DNA from: Diphasiastrum complanatum
Lineage: Eukaryota > Streptophyta > Lycopodiopsida > Lycopodiales > Lycopodiaceae
DNA: 64,000 nt
Direction: 5' to 3'
NCBI GenBank assembly: GCA_029204225.1
Contig: CM055096.1
Span: 64,159,370 to 64,223,369 of the forward strand
The notes under the pieces are model-generated. The model did no database searches. It was not told where the DNA came from and saw nothing but the letters and a program-made list of their open reading frames with translations. Shown here one piece after another: positions 26,551 to 38,107 of this stretch. The translations under genes and the position numbers were made by a program. Within the stretch, counting starts at the first letter, position 1, and each line of letters starts with the position of its first letter.

Positions 26551-26633
<83 letters not shown>

Positions 26634-28146
26634 ACTTTCTGTGTGTGTGGATGTTATGCGATAGAATATTGACAAGATCATGTCACGTAACTCACCAAAT
26701 ACACCCTTGTATCGAACAAGATGACGGGAAAGATTTGTATTTATTACTCCAGGGTGAAGAGAATTCGCTGTTATATTCACCCCTTCTTCCTGAGTGATCA
26801 GAAGAAGTAGATTCAATTATATTTTTTCTTGAATATCCAGATCATGTACAAAAGCTCGTGATCTATTTAGCGGAAATTAGGAATAATAAATTCCTGATTG
26901 TAAAATTAGGACAGTTATTAAGAAAACAAGTATGCAATGGGAAGGCTTCCCGAACCTTGAACTGCCTGGTAAGCTCGTTAGCGTGTAGAATGTTTGCAAG
27001 CTTTGATTGCCCGTATGCCTTCCATGGACCATAACTGAACACAAATCCCATATTGCAAAGTTTCCATTCAGAAACTACAGCTCTTTCAAGCACCAAGAAG
27101 GCAACCCACTTTGCACAGACACAATTTGATGTTATGCAGATAAAAATGAAAGGAAAAAAAACTGCTCGTACTCAGCCTCATTGTTGATGGTATCGAAAGC
27201 AATGCCCCCTTTAGGCGCAAACAATTTGTGGCCCGTGGAGGAGACATTTACGATCCTTCCCTCAATGCCAGATTCTTGGGCTGTCTCTTTCATTTTGTCC
27301 ATCAGAAGATAGGTTAGCAGAAAATGTCCTGTACACAATATCCACCCAAATCGCGCCTCAGTAAGGTCGCAAGAAAGCAAATAATTCTACCAGCATGATT
27401 ATTCACCTTGCAGATAAGACAGGCCCTCTTACCCACGTGATTGGTAGCAAACTGCATCTCTATTCCATCCTTAGAAAGTTGATAAGGACATGCCATTATG
27501 CCTGCATTATTTCTGCCACAAACAGAATGACTACTGTATCAGCCCAGAAAATGGATTGCTTGTGCTTCAGCTTGGAGCAGTACAAATGGACATAGAGCAC
27601 GAATTGAAGAAGAGAAGCATCATGCATCATCCACAGCAAGAGAAAGCTGAAATTCAAAACGGGATTGCGATTGATGATTCTCACATGAGAATGTTTAAGG
27701 AGCATTTAAGAGCTAAAAAGTCATTTGCACATTTTTTAACTGATGCCAGTGAGCTGAGGTCGCCTTCCAACACCTCCACTTTGGCCTGGGGTATGCTGTG
27801 CAAGATGTCCTCTTTCACTTTGGACGCTGCCTCCAGATTGCGCCCCACCAGAAACACACGGGCGCCTCGCAGTGCCAACACTCGCACCGATTCCGCCCCA
27901 ATCCCACTCGTGCCCCCTGCCCACATTATCACATTGCATCTCACACCTCTCAGACACTCACACAAAAATAGAACAATAATTCAGGCTTTCAAGGATCGGG
28001 CCTGCATGCATGTGACTGATCATGTGAGCGAGAAAAAGAAGAGATTGGTTGAATAAAAATTGGGTACCAGTAACAATGGCCGTGAGGGCAGATGCATCGA
28101 CGTCCTTAGAGACATCCTCAGCAGTTGACCGCACACCGAATGCCAT
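26133..28146 (-). CDS. Short-chain dehydrogenase/reductase, TIC32/WWOX-like
   Basis: A complete eight-exon gene model of 316 codons. Exons on the minus strand: 28146-28068, 27916-27685, 27512-27433, 27328-27163, 27034-26956, 26789-26696, 26519-26470 and 26303-26133. All introns are GT-AG, 104-176 bp, and all phases agree. It is an NAD(P)H-dependent oxidoreductase with a Rossmann fold: cofactor motif TGGTSGIG (residues 26-33), NNAG (105-108), catalytic Ser in NVSS (158-161), YGQSK with Tyr193 and Lys197, then ITANSLHPG and [13 protein letters not shown] near the end. Plant homologues are annotated as TIC32-like (chloroplast import) or retinol-dehydrogenase-like; the substrate cannot be inferred. 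The start is the ATG in ATCCATGGC: upstream in-frame codons give only GTG. No transit peptide is evident. A TATA-like run lies 155-170 bases upstream. A GA array sits in intron 6. Confidence 0.93.
26555..26630. repeat. (CT)n microsatellite inside intron 6 of the dehydrogenase
   Basis: 76 bases of CT on the plus strand, hence GA in the gene's sense. It ends about 35 bases before the acceptor of the 50-nt exon 7. Confidence 0.98.
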
Positions 28147-28300
28147 GGATCGGATGCTCACTCACACTAGTGCCAAATCTTCAACTGATCAGTAGTCTCT
28201 TAACTGCATCAACAAGCACAGCTTGCCTTAATCGATCCAAATTCAAGCACCTCTTCAATCAATCCTCCAGCTACAATCACAACTAAATTTGAGCTATAGA

Positions 28301-28318
28301 ACATATATATATATATAT
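28301..28318 (-). promoter_or_regulatory. TATA-like AT run upstream of the dehydrogenase
   Basis: An (AT)n run of about nine units lies 155-170 bases before the ATG on the coding strand. It is plausible as the core promoter but could simply be a microsatellite. The duplicate at 38108 keeps a shorter TTAATATATATTATA at the corresponding place. Confidence 0.35.
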
Positions 28319-28439
28319 CAACCAAACACGTTTGCTCTCTTCCCTCAGCAATTGAAGAATATATATAGATATGTGTATGTTGACGTGGGGTGGTAATTTG
28401 GGTTACCGTGGCGGCCACGCAAACTTAAGGAAACCAGAT

Positions 28440-30014
28440 ATGGTTTTTTGTTGCGTTATGGGCTTGCCACAATATTGTGGCTTAGTGGAAACTTGAAAGG
28501 TGGTTTAAAAATATCTAATTCCCAACCCAAGAGTGCTCCGGAAACCTCTTTTTTTTAGGTTATCTTAACAAAATCGGCATTTTTCTAAGCTTCTGGATTG
28601 TTAGAAATATTGCTCATAAAAGGGTATATTTGTTTATATATAAAAAATTGTCAAAGATTTTATGGTATTGATTTTTGAAATATCTATACATCAGTTTCAT
28701 TTTTGTACTTGGCCAATTTTTCGAGCACTGCTTCCTAGTATCATTAAGCCCCTTGAGTACCTTGCGTGCTACGTTGAGCCATCTTCTCCAAATAAAATCT
28801 AGGGCTTAAGGAGCAATATAATATGCCATGACAATAAGAGATAATGAATTTTGCCATAGCTTATACAAAAGGATGCTTTGCTAAATTAGTAAAGCATATT
28901 ACCACAAAGACCTTGCCCTAAAAGATGATAGTTTGCAAAACTTCTATGCTTATAATGATGGTGTTTATGATTATTCATGAATACTCATATTCTCATGATG
29001 TTTGCATGAATGATTACTTGCATGCATGACCAAGACTTAATTTAATTATCATTCACTACAACCAACTTTCAATATTCTAAGCACCTCCTTTACAAGGACC
29101 AACTTGAACACATAGTCTTGCCTCAAGGCCAAGAAAAAATACCAAGCCTTTACGCTAAGTATAAGGTAGCTTGGAACAAATAATATTGTGTACCACATTG
29201 TCTGTTTCTAATTAGATTAGAGACAAATTTGAGACTCCTTTGTTGCTATGAAAAAAGGCATTTTTAGCAAAGTAGCTAACTTATTAGAAATATTAAAACA
29301 ATATGTTGCATTGATCATCATATGCAGCGAAGTCTAACATGCAATTTTTTTTTGAAAATTGTCATTTACCCCAGCAAGAATGCTTTTACATTTTCCACTT
29401 TGAAAGCACCGAACGTCAATCTTCTTTCTGCACATTGCACAATAGAGCATTGTGAAAAATAGAGCTTCACATTTGATAGGATACATATGGTAGCCAGTTT
29501 AAGCAAGCATAATGAGTTACAATGTTTGTGTTTGAACTCCTAGTTCTTTGTGCATAATATCTTTTGTACTTCTTCTAGTTTTTCCTTTAAGTGTTGGAAT
29601 AATATGGCCCCCATCATTCACCACTTCATAGCAAAAGAGGCCACACAATGCACCAATATTGCTTCAATCTCATTCCCCAGTTGTGCTAGGACCTTGGGAT
29701 TCAATTTTGTACTCCTCATGAGAGGCTTCTAATGCCTCAATAGGAGTCTCAAAAGGCATAAGGAGCCTCAAGATTGAGGCCGAGGCTTCTCTTATTTCTC
29801 TTGAGTTATGGGGTGCCTCAATCTTAAGGCTGATGCTCCTCTCATGCCTCAAGTACACAAAATTCAAGGAACCAAAATGATAGTTGAAATGATCAAAACG
29901 GGTCTTGGAAGCTCCGAGTCTTAACGAGATACCTAGATTCTAATCCAAGGTGTAGTGAGGCGACAATGCCTAGATCCCATATTCTTGAGACCTAGGCAGG
30001 TGACAACTCAAGAA
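28440..30014. other. Unassigned intergenic sequence
   Basis: No gene recognised. Around 29717-29860 GCCTCAA/TTGAGGC motifs recur in both orientations, forming a small degenerate repeat cluster. Confidence 0.4.
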
Positions 30015-30050
30015 GGGTGGTCGGCAGAACGGGAGAATTGATGAGTCAAG

Positions 30051-30361
30051 GTGCTGCCCTTGAGGTGTAAGCACGGTCAGTTCTCGCGGTTCGGGCCTGG
30101 CGCTGTCTGCACGTAGGACGGATGAGGCAAAGTGCTGCCTAGGGAGGTGAAAGCACGGTCTGTACCTTGTGGGGTGCGGGGCGACATATTCGAACTGTAC
30201 GGGTTAACCATTGATACAGAGATGCTGCTCGAATTCGGGTGTAAAGCACGGGTGGTTAGCTGCCGGTGCGGGATAGCTGCCGATCGTTTAGCTATAAGGG
30301 CTATCGACCAAAAAGTGGTGGGGCGTGACTGAGGCAATGTGCTGCTTAATGGTGAAAGCAC
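30051..30361 (+). repeat. Array of four bulged hairpin repeats in the non-coding element
   Basis: Units at 30051-30074, 30132-30156, 30223-30248 and 30339-30361 follow one plan: GTGCT-GCC-loop-GGT-(GTA or GAA)-AGCAC. GTGCT pairs with AGCAC, GCC pairs with GGT, and a three-base bulge sits on the 3' side. Three of the four units are preceded by a GA(T/C)(T)GAG(T/G)CAA phrase. The inverted copy has the same four plus a fifth (59476-59498). Confidence 0.65.
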
Positions 30362-30637
30362 GGATAGTTGGAGGGGTGTCCTATGTGGGCTGATTCCGTG
30401 ATCGATTTGTATGGGCGCGGCCAGGCAAAGGTCCGTTGGCAGGACCATCTCAAAGGGGGACCTTGTCTTTGTTACTTGTTAGTAAACTTGCCTGAGTGTC
30501 TTACTTGTACGTATTCGTGGTGAGTCTTAGTACTCGTGCTTTGCCTGGTTTGCATGATTGCTTGTGATACAAGGAGCTGATGGCTCGAGAAGGAACCTTT
30601 TCTTTTGAAGGCTGATACCATCAAACAAAGAGGACTA

Positions 30638-31140
30638 CAGAATCTGTGGGGCGGATTTGCAGTTCAAGTACTCACACATGAACGACAACGAAATGACTCA
30701 ATGTTTGCAAAGGATGGATGGCTAGCATGTTTCTTGGGTTAGTTTCATTTGCGACAACGCCCACCAGACGCAAGCAGGAAGTCAAAAGTTGGAAAGGGCC
30801 ATTTCAGGGGAGATCTTCTATGGAGCAGTTGGTCTTCATTTTGGGACGGCCACCTTCAGAACTGAAACTCACTGAGCATGGGCGATATCCAGAATCTGTG
30901 CGGCGGATTTGCAGTTCAAGTACTCGCACGTGAACGACAACGAAATGACTCAATGTTTGCAAAGGATGGATGGCTAGCTTGTTTCTTGGGTTAGTTTCAT
31001 TTGCGACAACGCCCACCAGACGCAAGCAGGAAGTCAAAAGTTGGAAAGGGCAATTTCAGGGGAGATCTTCTATAGCAGTTGGTCTTCATTTTGGGACGGC
31101 CACCTTCGGAACTGAAACTCACTGAGCATGGGTGATATCC
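30638..31140 (+). repeat. 252-bp tandem duplication in copy 1
   Basis: Two units, 30638-30889 and 30890-31140, both open with CAGAATCTGTG(G/C)GGCGG and differ at only a few positions. The inverted copy has one unit (about 58585-58835), so the duplication arose in this copy or its recent parent. Confidence 0.85.
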
Positions 31141-32503
31141 AGTATCAGTTGGGTTTTTCCTCAAAGGGGAAAAGACTAGGATCTTCTTCAGAGATTGGCA
31201 ACAAGTTGGATCGAGCCATAATCCTAGCAGATGGGAAGCAAAGTGTTGGAAAGGCTTTTTGTCCGAAGAACTCTACTCTAAGTCCGATCAGCTGATTTAT
31301 TAAGTGGAGGGGAACTATCACACACACCTCTCTCTTGAGGCAAATTTTGAATGAAAGTTGATCAAAATGGGGACAAATTCAAGGTGACCTAGCCATACTC
31401 ACACGAGGAGACTGGCGAACTTTGGACCTAATAAGTTGACAAGTTTTTGTTGTGGAAAGGAAAGTTTGTTATAGGCTTTCTCTGGACCAGCAATGATGAG
31501 GAAACATATGAGTACGCTGGCTTGTGTTACGTGTAAGGCAGCTGATCAATGAAGGAACTATGAAAGTTGAGTCTTGCATGAGAGACTTGGTATTTCGAAC
31601 GGACGCTAAGGGACAGTTCGCGTTGAGATCGGATTAGTGCAAACTCTGGGTGCATGTTTCTGATTCAAAGAGAGCTACTTGAAGCCAAGCTCGATGTACA
31701 CTTCTTGTTTTGACTGTGAGGCAACTGACCAGTGATGGAATTGTGAAAGTCAAGTTTTGCGTGACGGACATGGTGCTTCAAACAAACGCGAAGAGATAGT
31801 TCGGATGCGGATCAAACTGGTGCGACCCTTTGGCCTTCCACGAGGTCAATAGTTACATTTGGGTTGATTCAAAGAGCTACTTCAAGCTAAGTGAGAGGTG
31901 CATTGCGGAGTACTCAATCTTTGCCTACCTTAAAGAGCTAAGATGGAAAAGTATCAAGATCAGGCTAGGATAAGGAGAGAAATCAAAGTGCAGAAGCAAC
32001 AAGGCACGGAGTGGACCATAAAGTGGGCAATCAAACGATAAATCCCTTGGCTCAGGGAGCCTTGATACCTGTGCGGAACTGAACAAATTTGGAGCTCAGG
32101 GAGCTCAACACAAAGTGCATCAAGGACAAATCTGGAGCTCCGGGAGCTCAACACAAAGTGCATCAAGGACAAATCAGGAGCTCAAAGGAGTTCCAAAGTC
32201 GAAAGTCAGAAGCGACAGGGGCGAACATTTCAAAGAAAGGCCTCTGTCACCAGTTAATAAGGTTCTCGGGTTTTACGAAAGCGATATCAAATCTACGCTT
32301 TTCCCAGACAAAGATATATTTTCAACTTATGTAATTTTTCAGTACAAAAAGCTGAGCCTCCGACTTGTGGTGTGCCAGCTTCAATGTTAATAAAAAGTGG
32401 CCACTAAATTGAGTATTGTGCCAAGTAGCTTAAATGTATAGTTATTTTAATTGGGAGACACCTTTACTTTAATCTGACATCTGATGAGGACATCAGATTT
32501 TAT

Positions 32504-32517
32504 AAAGGTGGAGTGGA
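32504..32517 (+). other. Polypurine tract of copy 1
   Basis: AAAGGTGGAGTGGA abuts the LTR start. The other copy has AAAGGTGGGGTGGA. Confidence 0.7.
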
Positions 32518-32989
32518 TGTTGTAAAACTATCTTTACAAGCTTTACTTCCGGCGCCATCGGCGCCAGCTATGTCCCCGGCGCCAGCAGCGCCCCTGCTGC
32601 TCCCGGCGCCACTGTGATTAGAATCCAGCCGGCGCCAAGTTCCTATGGCTGAAAATCTTTGATCGGTTCTAGTGGAGTCCAGAGAGCTCAAATCGATGTG
32701 CAATCACCTCACACGATCTAGGCATGATTAAAGGAAGCCTGGGGATCAATAAAATCTAGAGAGAGAAAATGACTTTCTAGAAAGAGAAAATCCTAGAGAG
32801 AGAAAAACGTGCTTTACCAGCTTGGGTAGAGTGCTTGGTATGAGGGGGGGTGCCGAATCACACCAATACTATAGGGGAGTGCGGGTTGCAACTCAGGGCG
32901 AGCTCCAACCAAGTCTCAGCCTCCCTTGCTGGAATGTTGTCATGGCTCTCGCCTTGGCATGCTAGCACCCCGGAGACTAGGGTCGGTCT
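32518..32989 (+). repeat. 3' LTR of non-coding element copy 1
   Basis: Starts TGTTGTAAAAC and ends near GGGTCGGTC. It matches 60010-60488 in reverse complement. A GGCGCC-rich block lies at about 32550-32640 and AATAAA near 32750. Confidence 0.82.
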
Positions 32990-33510
32990 ATGTTGGCTTA
33001 TCCTTAATTAGCATTTGTGAAATTCATAGTCAAAATGAAGTGGCCTAAAGGCTCTTGAAATGGTAATCTGGTGGCATGATCTTTTTGTAGCCTTATTGCA
33101 TTGCTTGTTGTGCCAAGACTTTGTCTTAGATCCATCAACATACACTGATTAAATTTTGAATCTTGAATTGCCCCCCCACCTCCCCCCTCCCCCCCCTTTG
33201 GAGACAAAAAAGAAGGTAAAACCATTTTTCAGCATAACACCTCACGAGTATGGATATGTATGAAACATTAGTTTACAATTTACATGGAAGGGCTTCCCCT
33301 ATACCCAAAACTCCTCCCCTTAAATTCCATGCTGCCCATGAAATGTCTCAATCTCTTGAGGAATCGTTCATAATATTGAGATCTTTATCCAATTGAGTTG
33401 GCTCAATCGGTTAGCTTGGCATCCAAAAGTTTCCTTGGTCCCAAGTTCTAGCTCGCCTTGAAACCACGATACAAAATTTCACACTCATAAGCTAGATAAG
33501 TTTGTTACTG
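32990..33510. other. Unassigned spacer with a C-rich run
   Basis: No gene recognised. 33171-33197 is almost pure C with two interruptions. Confidence 0.5.
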
Positions 33511-33803
33511 TTTTTTTTTTCATAGGAAAAAGTAGTAGGTGCATTGATGAAAAAGATATATACACCCCGAAGGGGAAGTTTAAACGAAAGTAAGCTCAAA
33601 CCAGAGCGAAGCTTGCAGTAAAGTTAAGATTAATCCAGATCCTGGCATTAAAAATAAAAGTGCATAACCTATGATGATGTCAGTGGGAGTCTGCCAATTG
33701 ACTGCAGCAGGTCAGAAAAGTGAAGAGGTGGTGAGTCGGCTAATGAAGGGAGATGAGATGTAGCAGACCCAGCCACCATCGCCCGTTGCAAAATTGGTAG
33801 GGC

Positions 33804-34100
33804 CTAAGCACGTTGCAGGGCAATGGAAATACGCTGTTTGAAAGAAGCCACGAGAATAGAACCAGGAATACCTTGACGCTCTGCCGCCTGATGAAAACAC
33901 ATGCGAAGAAAATCCTCAAAGCGTCGATGCAAGGTGCCATAAGTCTCATTTGCCAAGGGAAGGAAAGCATCAGTGGGGTGCCTATCGGAGTAGTCTTTTT
34001 CCTTCTCTTGAGCTGCCACGTCTGCCACTTCTCCTGGTGTGAAGGCAGAGCGAGGCAATAGGTCACCACGCATGGGATCAGCACCAACAACATCTGCCAA
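33804..34100 (-). pseudogene. LINE C-terminal block, candidate restriction-like endonuclease
   Basis: Encodes a conserved-looking segment: ADVVGADPMRGDLLPRSAF, TPGEVADVAAQEKEKDYSD, FLPLANETYGTLHRRFEDFL. Asp and Lys are spaced as expected for a PD-(D/E)XK nuclease, and the block lies after the CCHC cluster as in R2-like elements. It is one frame away from the preceding RT section. Confidence 0.55.
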
Positions 34101-36276
34101 AGTACCTGGCTATAGCGGCCGCTGCATCTCTGACAACATCATGTGTAGCTGTGCGCTCACTCCCAGAAGGACAGCAGAGGAGGTGGATAGCAAGAGCATC
34201 AATAGGGTGACCACAAACACACCTGGAGAGACCCAAGACCGAAGGATGAGGTAGCCCCAAGCGAAGACGAAGAGCAGTGATGAAGACGGTTGAAGACAAC
34301 CGAAAGGAAGAAATAACAAGCTGAGATGACAGCCAAGCCCCCGCACCAGGACCCGCACAAGAAAGAAGTCGAGCTCGATGCAATGCCGAAGGAGCCTCAA
34401 AGAGCATGCTGGAAAGGATTTGCTTGTGCATGCGTTCCAAGAGGGTCTCTTGCAGGTGATCAGAGCTGAAAGTGAGGAGTTGCTCAAAAGGAAGAAGACA
34501 AGGTTGGGTAGGGAGGGGGAGGAGCTCTCGCGCAACGACGTGGAGGTGCTGGAAAGGCAGAGAACCGCTATCCACATGAGCAATGCAATCCGCCAAGAGA
34601 GGCCGAAAGCCAGAGAGGAACCGAGAAGACAAAGCAGGAGCGACAAGAGCCCAGCTCCCAAAAAAGTTGCAGGTGCGGAAGAAACCGTAGAGAGAAGACC
34701 CACACCTCCACAAGAAATGGGTAACCAAGCCTAGTTCCGAGCTGAAAGGGTCTCCACGCCATCCAAAGAAAGTCAAAAGGCGGCCAAAAACATCCATAAT
34801 AGAGTTGTCAAAGGAAGAGAGAAGATGCAAAAAGTCCTGAGTAAGGGAGAAAGTCCGCAGTAGATAAGAAGGACGCCGAATAAAGCAAGATGTCAAGATG
34901 CCAAACGCGAACTGAGTGTCGCCCCACCGGGGAAGCAGATCTGAATGAGCAACATCTTCCTGGAGAGCCTCACCAAAAAGCAGAACAGAAGGAAGCAGAC
35001 CCAAAAGGAACACCCAGAATGCGAATGTCATCCGAAGGAGCAAGGAAACCTTGAGGAGGAACAAAGTCAGGAGGAAGACCTGTTGGAGACCACACTGAAC
35101 ACTTGTGAGGATGAATAGACAAACCAAGAGAAGCCAACTGCTCAGAGAAATGATGAAATGCGTGGAGCACCGTAGGAGCAGGACCAACAATATGAGTGTC
35201 ATCAGCAATCGAAGGAAATAAGCAGGAGGGAGGCCTTTGCAGAAGCTCGAAGTGCACGAAAATGAGCCAGAGCGAAAAGAGGACCACCCAAATGATCACC
35301 TTGACGAGTACCTGCTGCAGACTGGATAGTAGAAAGATCTCTAGAGCGCACATGGTGACTGTAAAAGAGAGGAGTCTAAGTAGCATAAAACAACCGCACA
35401 AATGGGATAAGCTGAGCCAACTCACCACCAACCACGCGCAGCTCCCGAAAGATCGCAGCTCTAGAAACAGAGTTAAAAGCATTGGAAACATCCACTTGGA
35501 GAACAACCAGTCAGGATGGAGATCAAGGGTGGCAAGCAAACCATGAATGACAGCTTCACAACCGCCAGGAATAGAGACGCCAAACTGATGAGGGGAGAGA
35601 AAAGAGGCGAAAATCTGTTGAAACTGAAAACAGATAGGGCGACTAACAAGATGGAGGAGGACTTCGCCAATAGCGATGGGACGGACACCATGGCAATCAA
35701 ACGAGACGCAGACAAAACACGTGCAACAGAAGAAGGAATGTGATCAGAGGCGATAAAAGAGCAGACCTGAAAGAGTTGAACAAAGGCACTAGCAGAATCC
35801 TCAGGTGGAAAGCAATCACGAAGGTGTTCATAGACCAAACCGGAGGGACCACCAACAACAATACGAGGACTACGATGGAAGGCACGAGAGAAAGAAACAC
35901 GATCAAACACCAAGTCAACATCAGATACAAAGTCCTCCACAAACAAGGGAAGAATGCCTTCAGAAGCAGGATGAAGAGCTTGGAGAGCAACAACAGTATC
36001 AACAGAAGAGAGAGCGGATGTGAGAGGAGCTAAAGCTTGAGCTGCGCGAGAATACTCACCAACTTGCCCAAGATGTAGGGTGCGACGAAGACAACGGTGG
36101 AGAATCCTGTGAGTTGCGACGGTGGGGAGGTGGGGCGCCTTCAGGTTGAGAGTCCTGTTAGTTGCGAGCAGCAAGTGCCTAACAACGATCAAAGTGTTCA
36201 TCATGAAGCGTTTCCTAGTCTCCCGATAGAAAGCGACAAAGGCGAGCACGAAATTCTCTATGACCAGCATCCCCAC
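34081..36276 (-). pseudogene. LINE reverse transcriptase region in several frames
   Basis: Overlapping minus-strand frames at 35473-36276, 34970-35539 and 34078-35208 each hold part of one polymerase. The first ends after the finger/palm entry (SASRLIAM). The second contains SIADDTHIVG and LASLGLSIHPHKCSVW. The third contains the thumb and C-terminal part (AGAWLSSQLVIS, ALRLRLGLPHPSVLGL). The long hydrophobic start of the 376-codon frame is off-frame reading, not membrane segments. Confidence 0.72.
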
Positions 36277-36720
36277 CCCTCGGAGGGAGGACTAAACACC
36301 AAAAGGGAAAAAGAAGAAACAGATTCCAAGCTGAAATGTCAAAGGAGTCAATAGCCAAGCGATCAAGAGGAAGACGCATAGCAACTTGAGTTTCACGACG
36401 GAGAGCGAGAGGAATATGAAAGTAGAGTTTTGGACGAGGGAAGCCCAAATGAAAAGCTCCGAGGACGTCAAGGGAAGAAATCCAAGACCAAGCTGAAGCA
36501 GAGGGCGAATGGGGTGTTGAAAGAGGAGGACGATCTTGAGACGACTGAAGCAGCGCAGGACAAGAACGCTGGTGACGGGCAAGACCTCCTCTAGGAGAGA
36601 AGTAACGACCACAAGCATGACAAGGAACCCGTTTAGGGGGTTTCGAAAAGCAATGCAATAGATTCCGGAGAACTTGCCTAAACACAAGCACCCACCAAAC
36701 TCTGAAAGACCAGCAATAGA

Positions 36721-38107
36721 AATTGTTTTGAAAGCTCTACCGCTGCTCCTTTGTTGCCAAGAGGGAGATCTTCTTCAGGTAGTTGCAGTCGGTACGGTAC
36801 ACCCTATTCTTCTAAATACGATGGGAAGTACTTCTCAAGGTAGCCTCTACCACTGACAAGCTTGCCCACAGCCAAAGGTGCCCTAAAACCTGTCGAATAT
36901 GATTGCTTAGGAAGCCCAAAGACCAGAGAAAAGGCAACAACTATGAGCTCCTCTAATGTACCAACGCTTCAATCCAATTCTTCCGCAACAAAAAACCCTG
37001 TACCAGTGATCTCTGGATTTTAGAAGCCCTGGAAAACTTCGAGTATTGTGATTTTGAAAATCTCTTTGATCTGCAGCACTTCTGGTAGAGTCAGTTTTGA
37101 TTCTGAAACTGTTGATACAACTGCAGGCAAAATCCTTTCACCTCTGCTGCAAACTAATCACTGCAAAATGCTCCTTATTGTGACATGAAGACATGCCCTG
37201 ATTTTCTACTATTGTGAGAACAGAACATGTGTTGCTTTTATACGAATAACACTTCCAAAAAAAAAGTATCAACAAACTGCTCGCTAGATTCTGTTGCAAA
37301 CGTCCTCCTTTCCTGCGCCTTCAACTTTGGAACGTTCTGTCTGTTGAGAACAAGACAGATTGAAGCAAACACAGCAGCAGATTTTGAGATATCAGATGCA
37401 TGAACAGAGGAACGCGCCTAAGAAAGGCAGCTCTAAATAAAACCCCTGAATTCTGGCCAGTCGGTTGCTTAGAGCCGTTCTTAATACCGCAATTTCAACC
37501 AGTAATCCCACAAACTTCAGACCCTTAATGCCTGACTGAGCAACCAAAATACCCACTAGTCTTCGAGCAGACTTCAATCCCCCATACTTTCGTTTCCTTT
37601 TATCAGATGCTTTGCAGTGTCAGATCTGATCAAACGTACTTGTATGTAATCTTTTATTACCATTTCTGATGGCGATGAAAGAGGTAACGTCGTTCGTCTC
37701 TGCTTCTGCTCGCTGGTCGCGATCAGCCTACTGCTAGCCCGAGCTACCTTAGAATATTCATACCTTCATGACTCTACCTTCTCGACCTTTGGAATTTCTG
37801 ACTAAACCCATTGCCAAGTAATCCGCTCACGAACGGTTGTTTTTGCCTTTGATCTCTTAGATTTTTTATAGCAATTTTCTTTGTGAGTGCCCAACAACTA
37901 AAAGGTATAAAAGGTGCACCCAAAAAAATGTACTAATTTTAGATGCAATTTTCTCCCTAAAAGTTTTAGGGCAAAAATATAAATAATAACTAATTTTATG
38001 CCAAGGAAGGGCCCTTCCTCTCATCTTCCCCCCTCCCCCCTTTAAAGAACATCACACAATGAACATGGAACGAAACAACGCTCAAACTATGGAAACCTTC
38101 ATATTAA
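36721..38107. other. Unassigned sequence
   Basis: No gene recognised. It may include the LINE 5' untranslated region. A C-rich run occurs at about 38021-38040. Confidence 0.4.

Larger units (their letters stand above)
30015..32989 (+). mobile_element. Non-coding LTR element, copy 1 (5'-truncated)
   Basis: The body 30015-32517 is followed by a polypurine tract (AAAGGTGGAGTGGA, 32504-32517) and a 3' LTR starting TGTTGTAAAAC at 32518. The whole matches 57078-60488 in inverted orientation. No gag, protease or polymerase is encoded. ORFs in the body differ between copies only by chance substitutions and have no family. The 5' LTR and the first part of the body, present in the other copy, are missing: similarity starts near 30015. 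The interior holds a hairpin array and a 252-bp tandem duplication. It is best described as a non-autonomous LARD-like element moved by proteins from elsewhere; its partner family is unknown. Confidence 0.82.
33511..36720 (-). mobile_element. Decayed non-LTR retrotransposon (LINE), probably of the restriction-like-endonuclease type
   Basis: Minus strand, order N to C. A C2H2-like zinc finger (CHACGRYFSPRGGLARHQ, about 36557-36622) comes first. The reverse transcriptase follows: PRIVVGGPSGLVYEHLRD near 35870, VDVSNAFNSVSR near 35470-35510 and SIADDTHIVGP near 35200, with ADD as the catalytic core. A C-x-C-x9-H-x3-C cluster (CVCGHPIDALAIHLLC, 34170-34221) precedes ERTATHDVVRDAAAAIAR. A last block, 33804-34100, has VVGADPMRGDLLP and KEKDYSD. 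This order, with no AP endonuclease seen, matches elements using a restriction-like endonuclease. A run of ten T at 33511-33520 is the poly(A) tail on the other strand. Several frameshifts make it dead. The 5' end is uncertain. Confidence 0.75.

Noticed and set aside
30041-30076. Hammerhead ribozyme, because (C)TGATGAG precedes the hairpins
   Set aside because: The GAAA core and the cleavage triplet are not in the required positions, and the flanking stems do not match.
30077-30448. A 123-codon frame conserved in the inverted copy at 59026-59397
   Set aside because: Conservation is explained by the two copies of the non-coding LTR element. The frame runs antisense to the element, has no family resemblance and overlaps the hairpin array.
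34078-35208. A 376-codon multi-spanning membrane protein
   Set aside because: The hydrophobic first half is an off-frame reading of the LINE reverse transcriptase. The second half is the true LINE frame.
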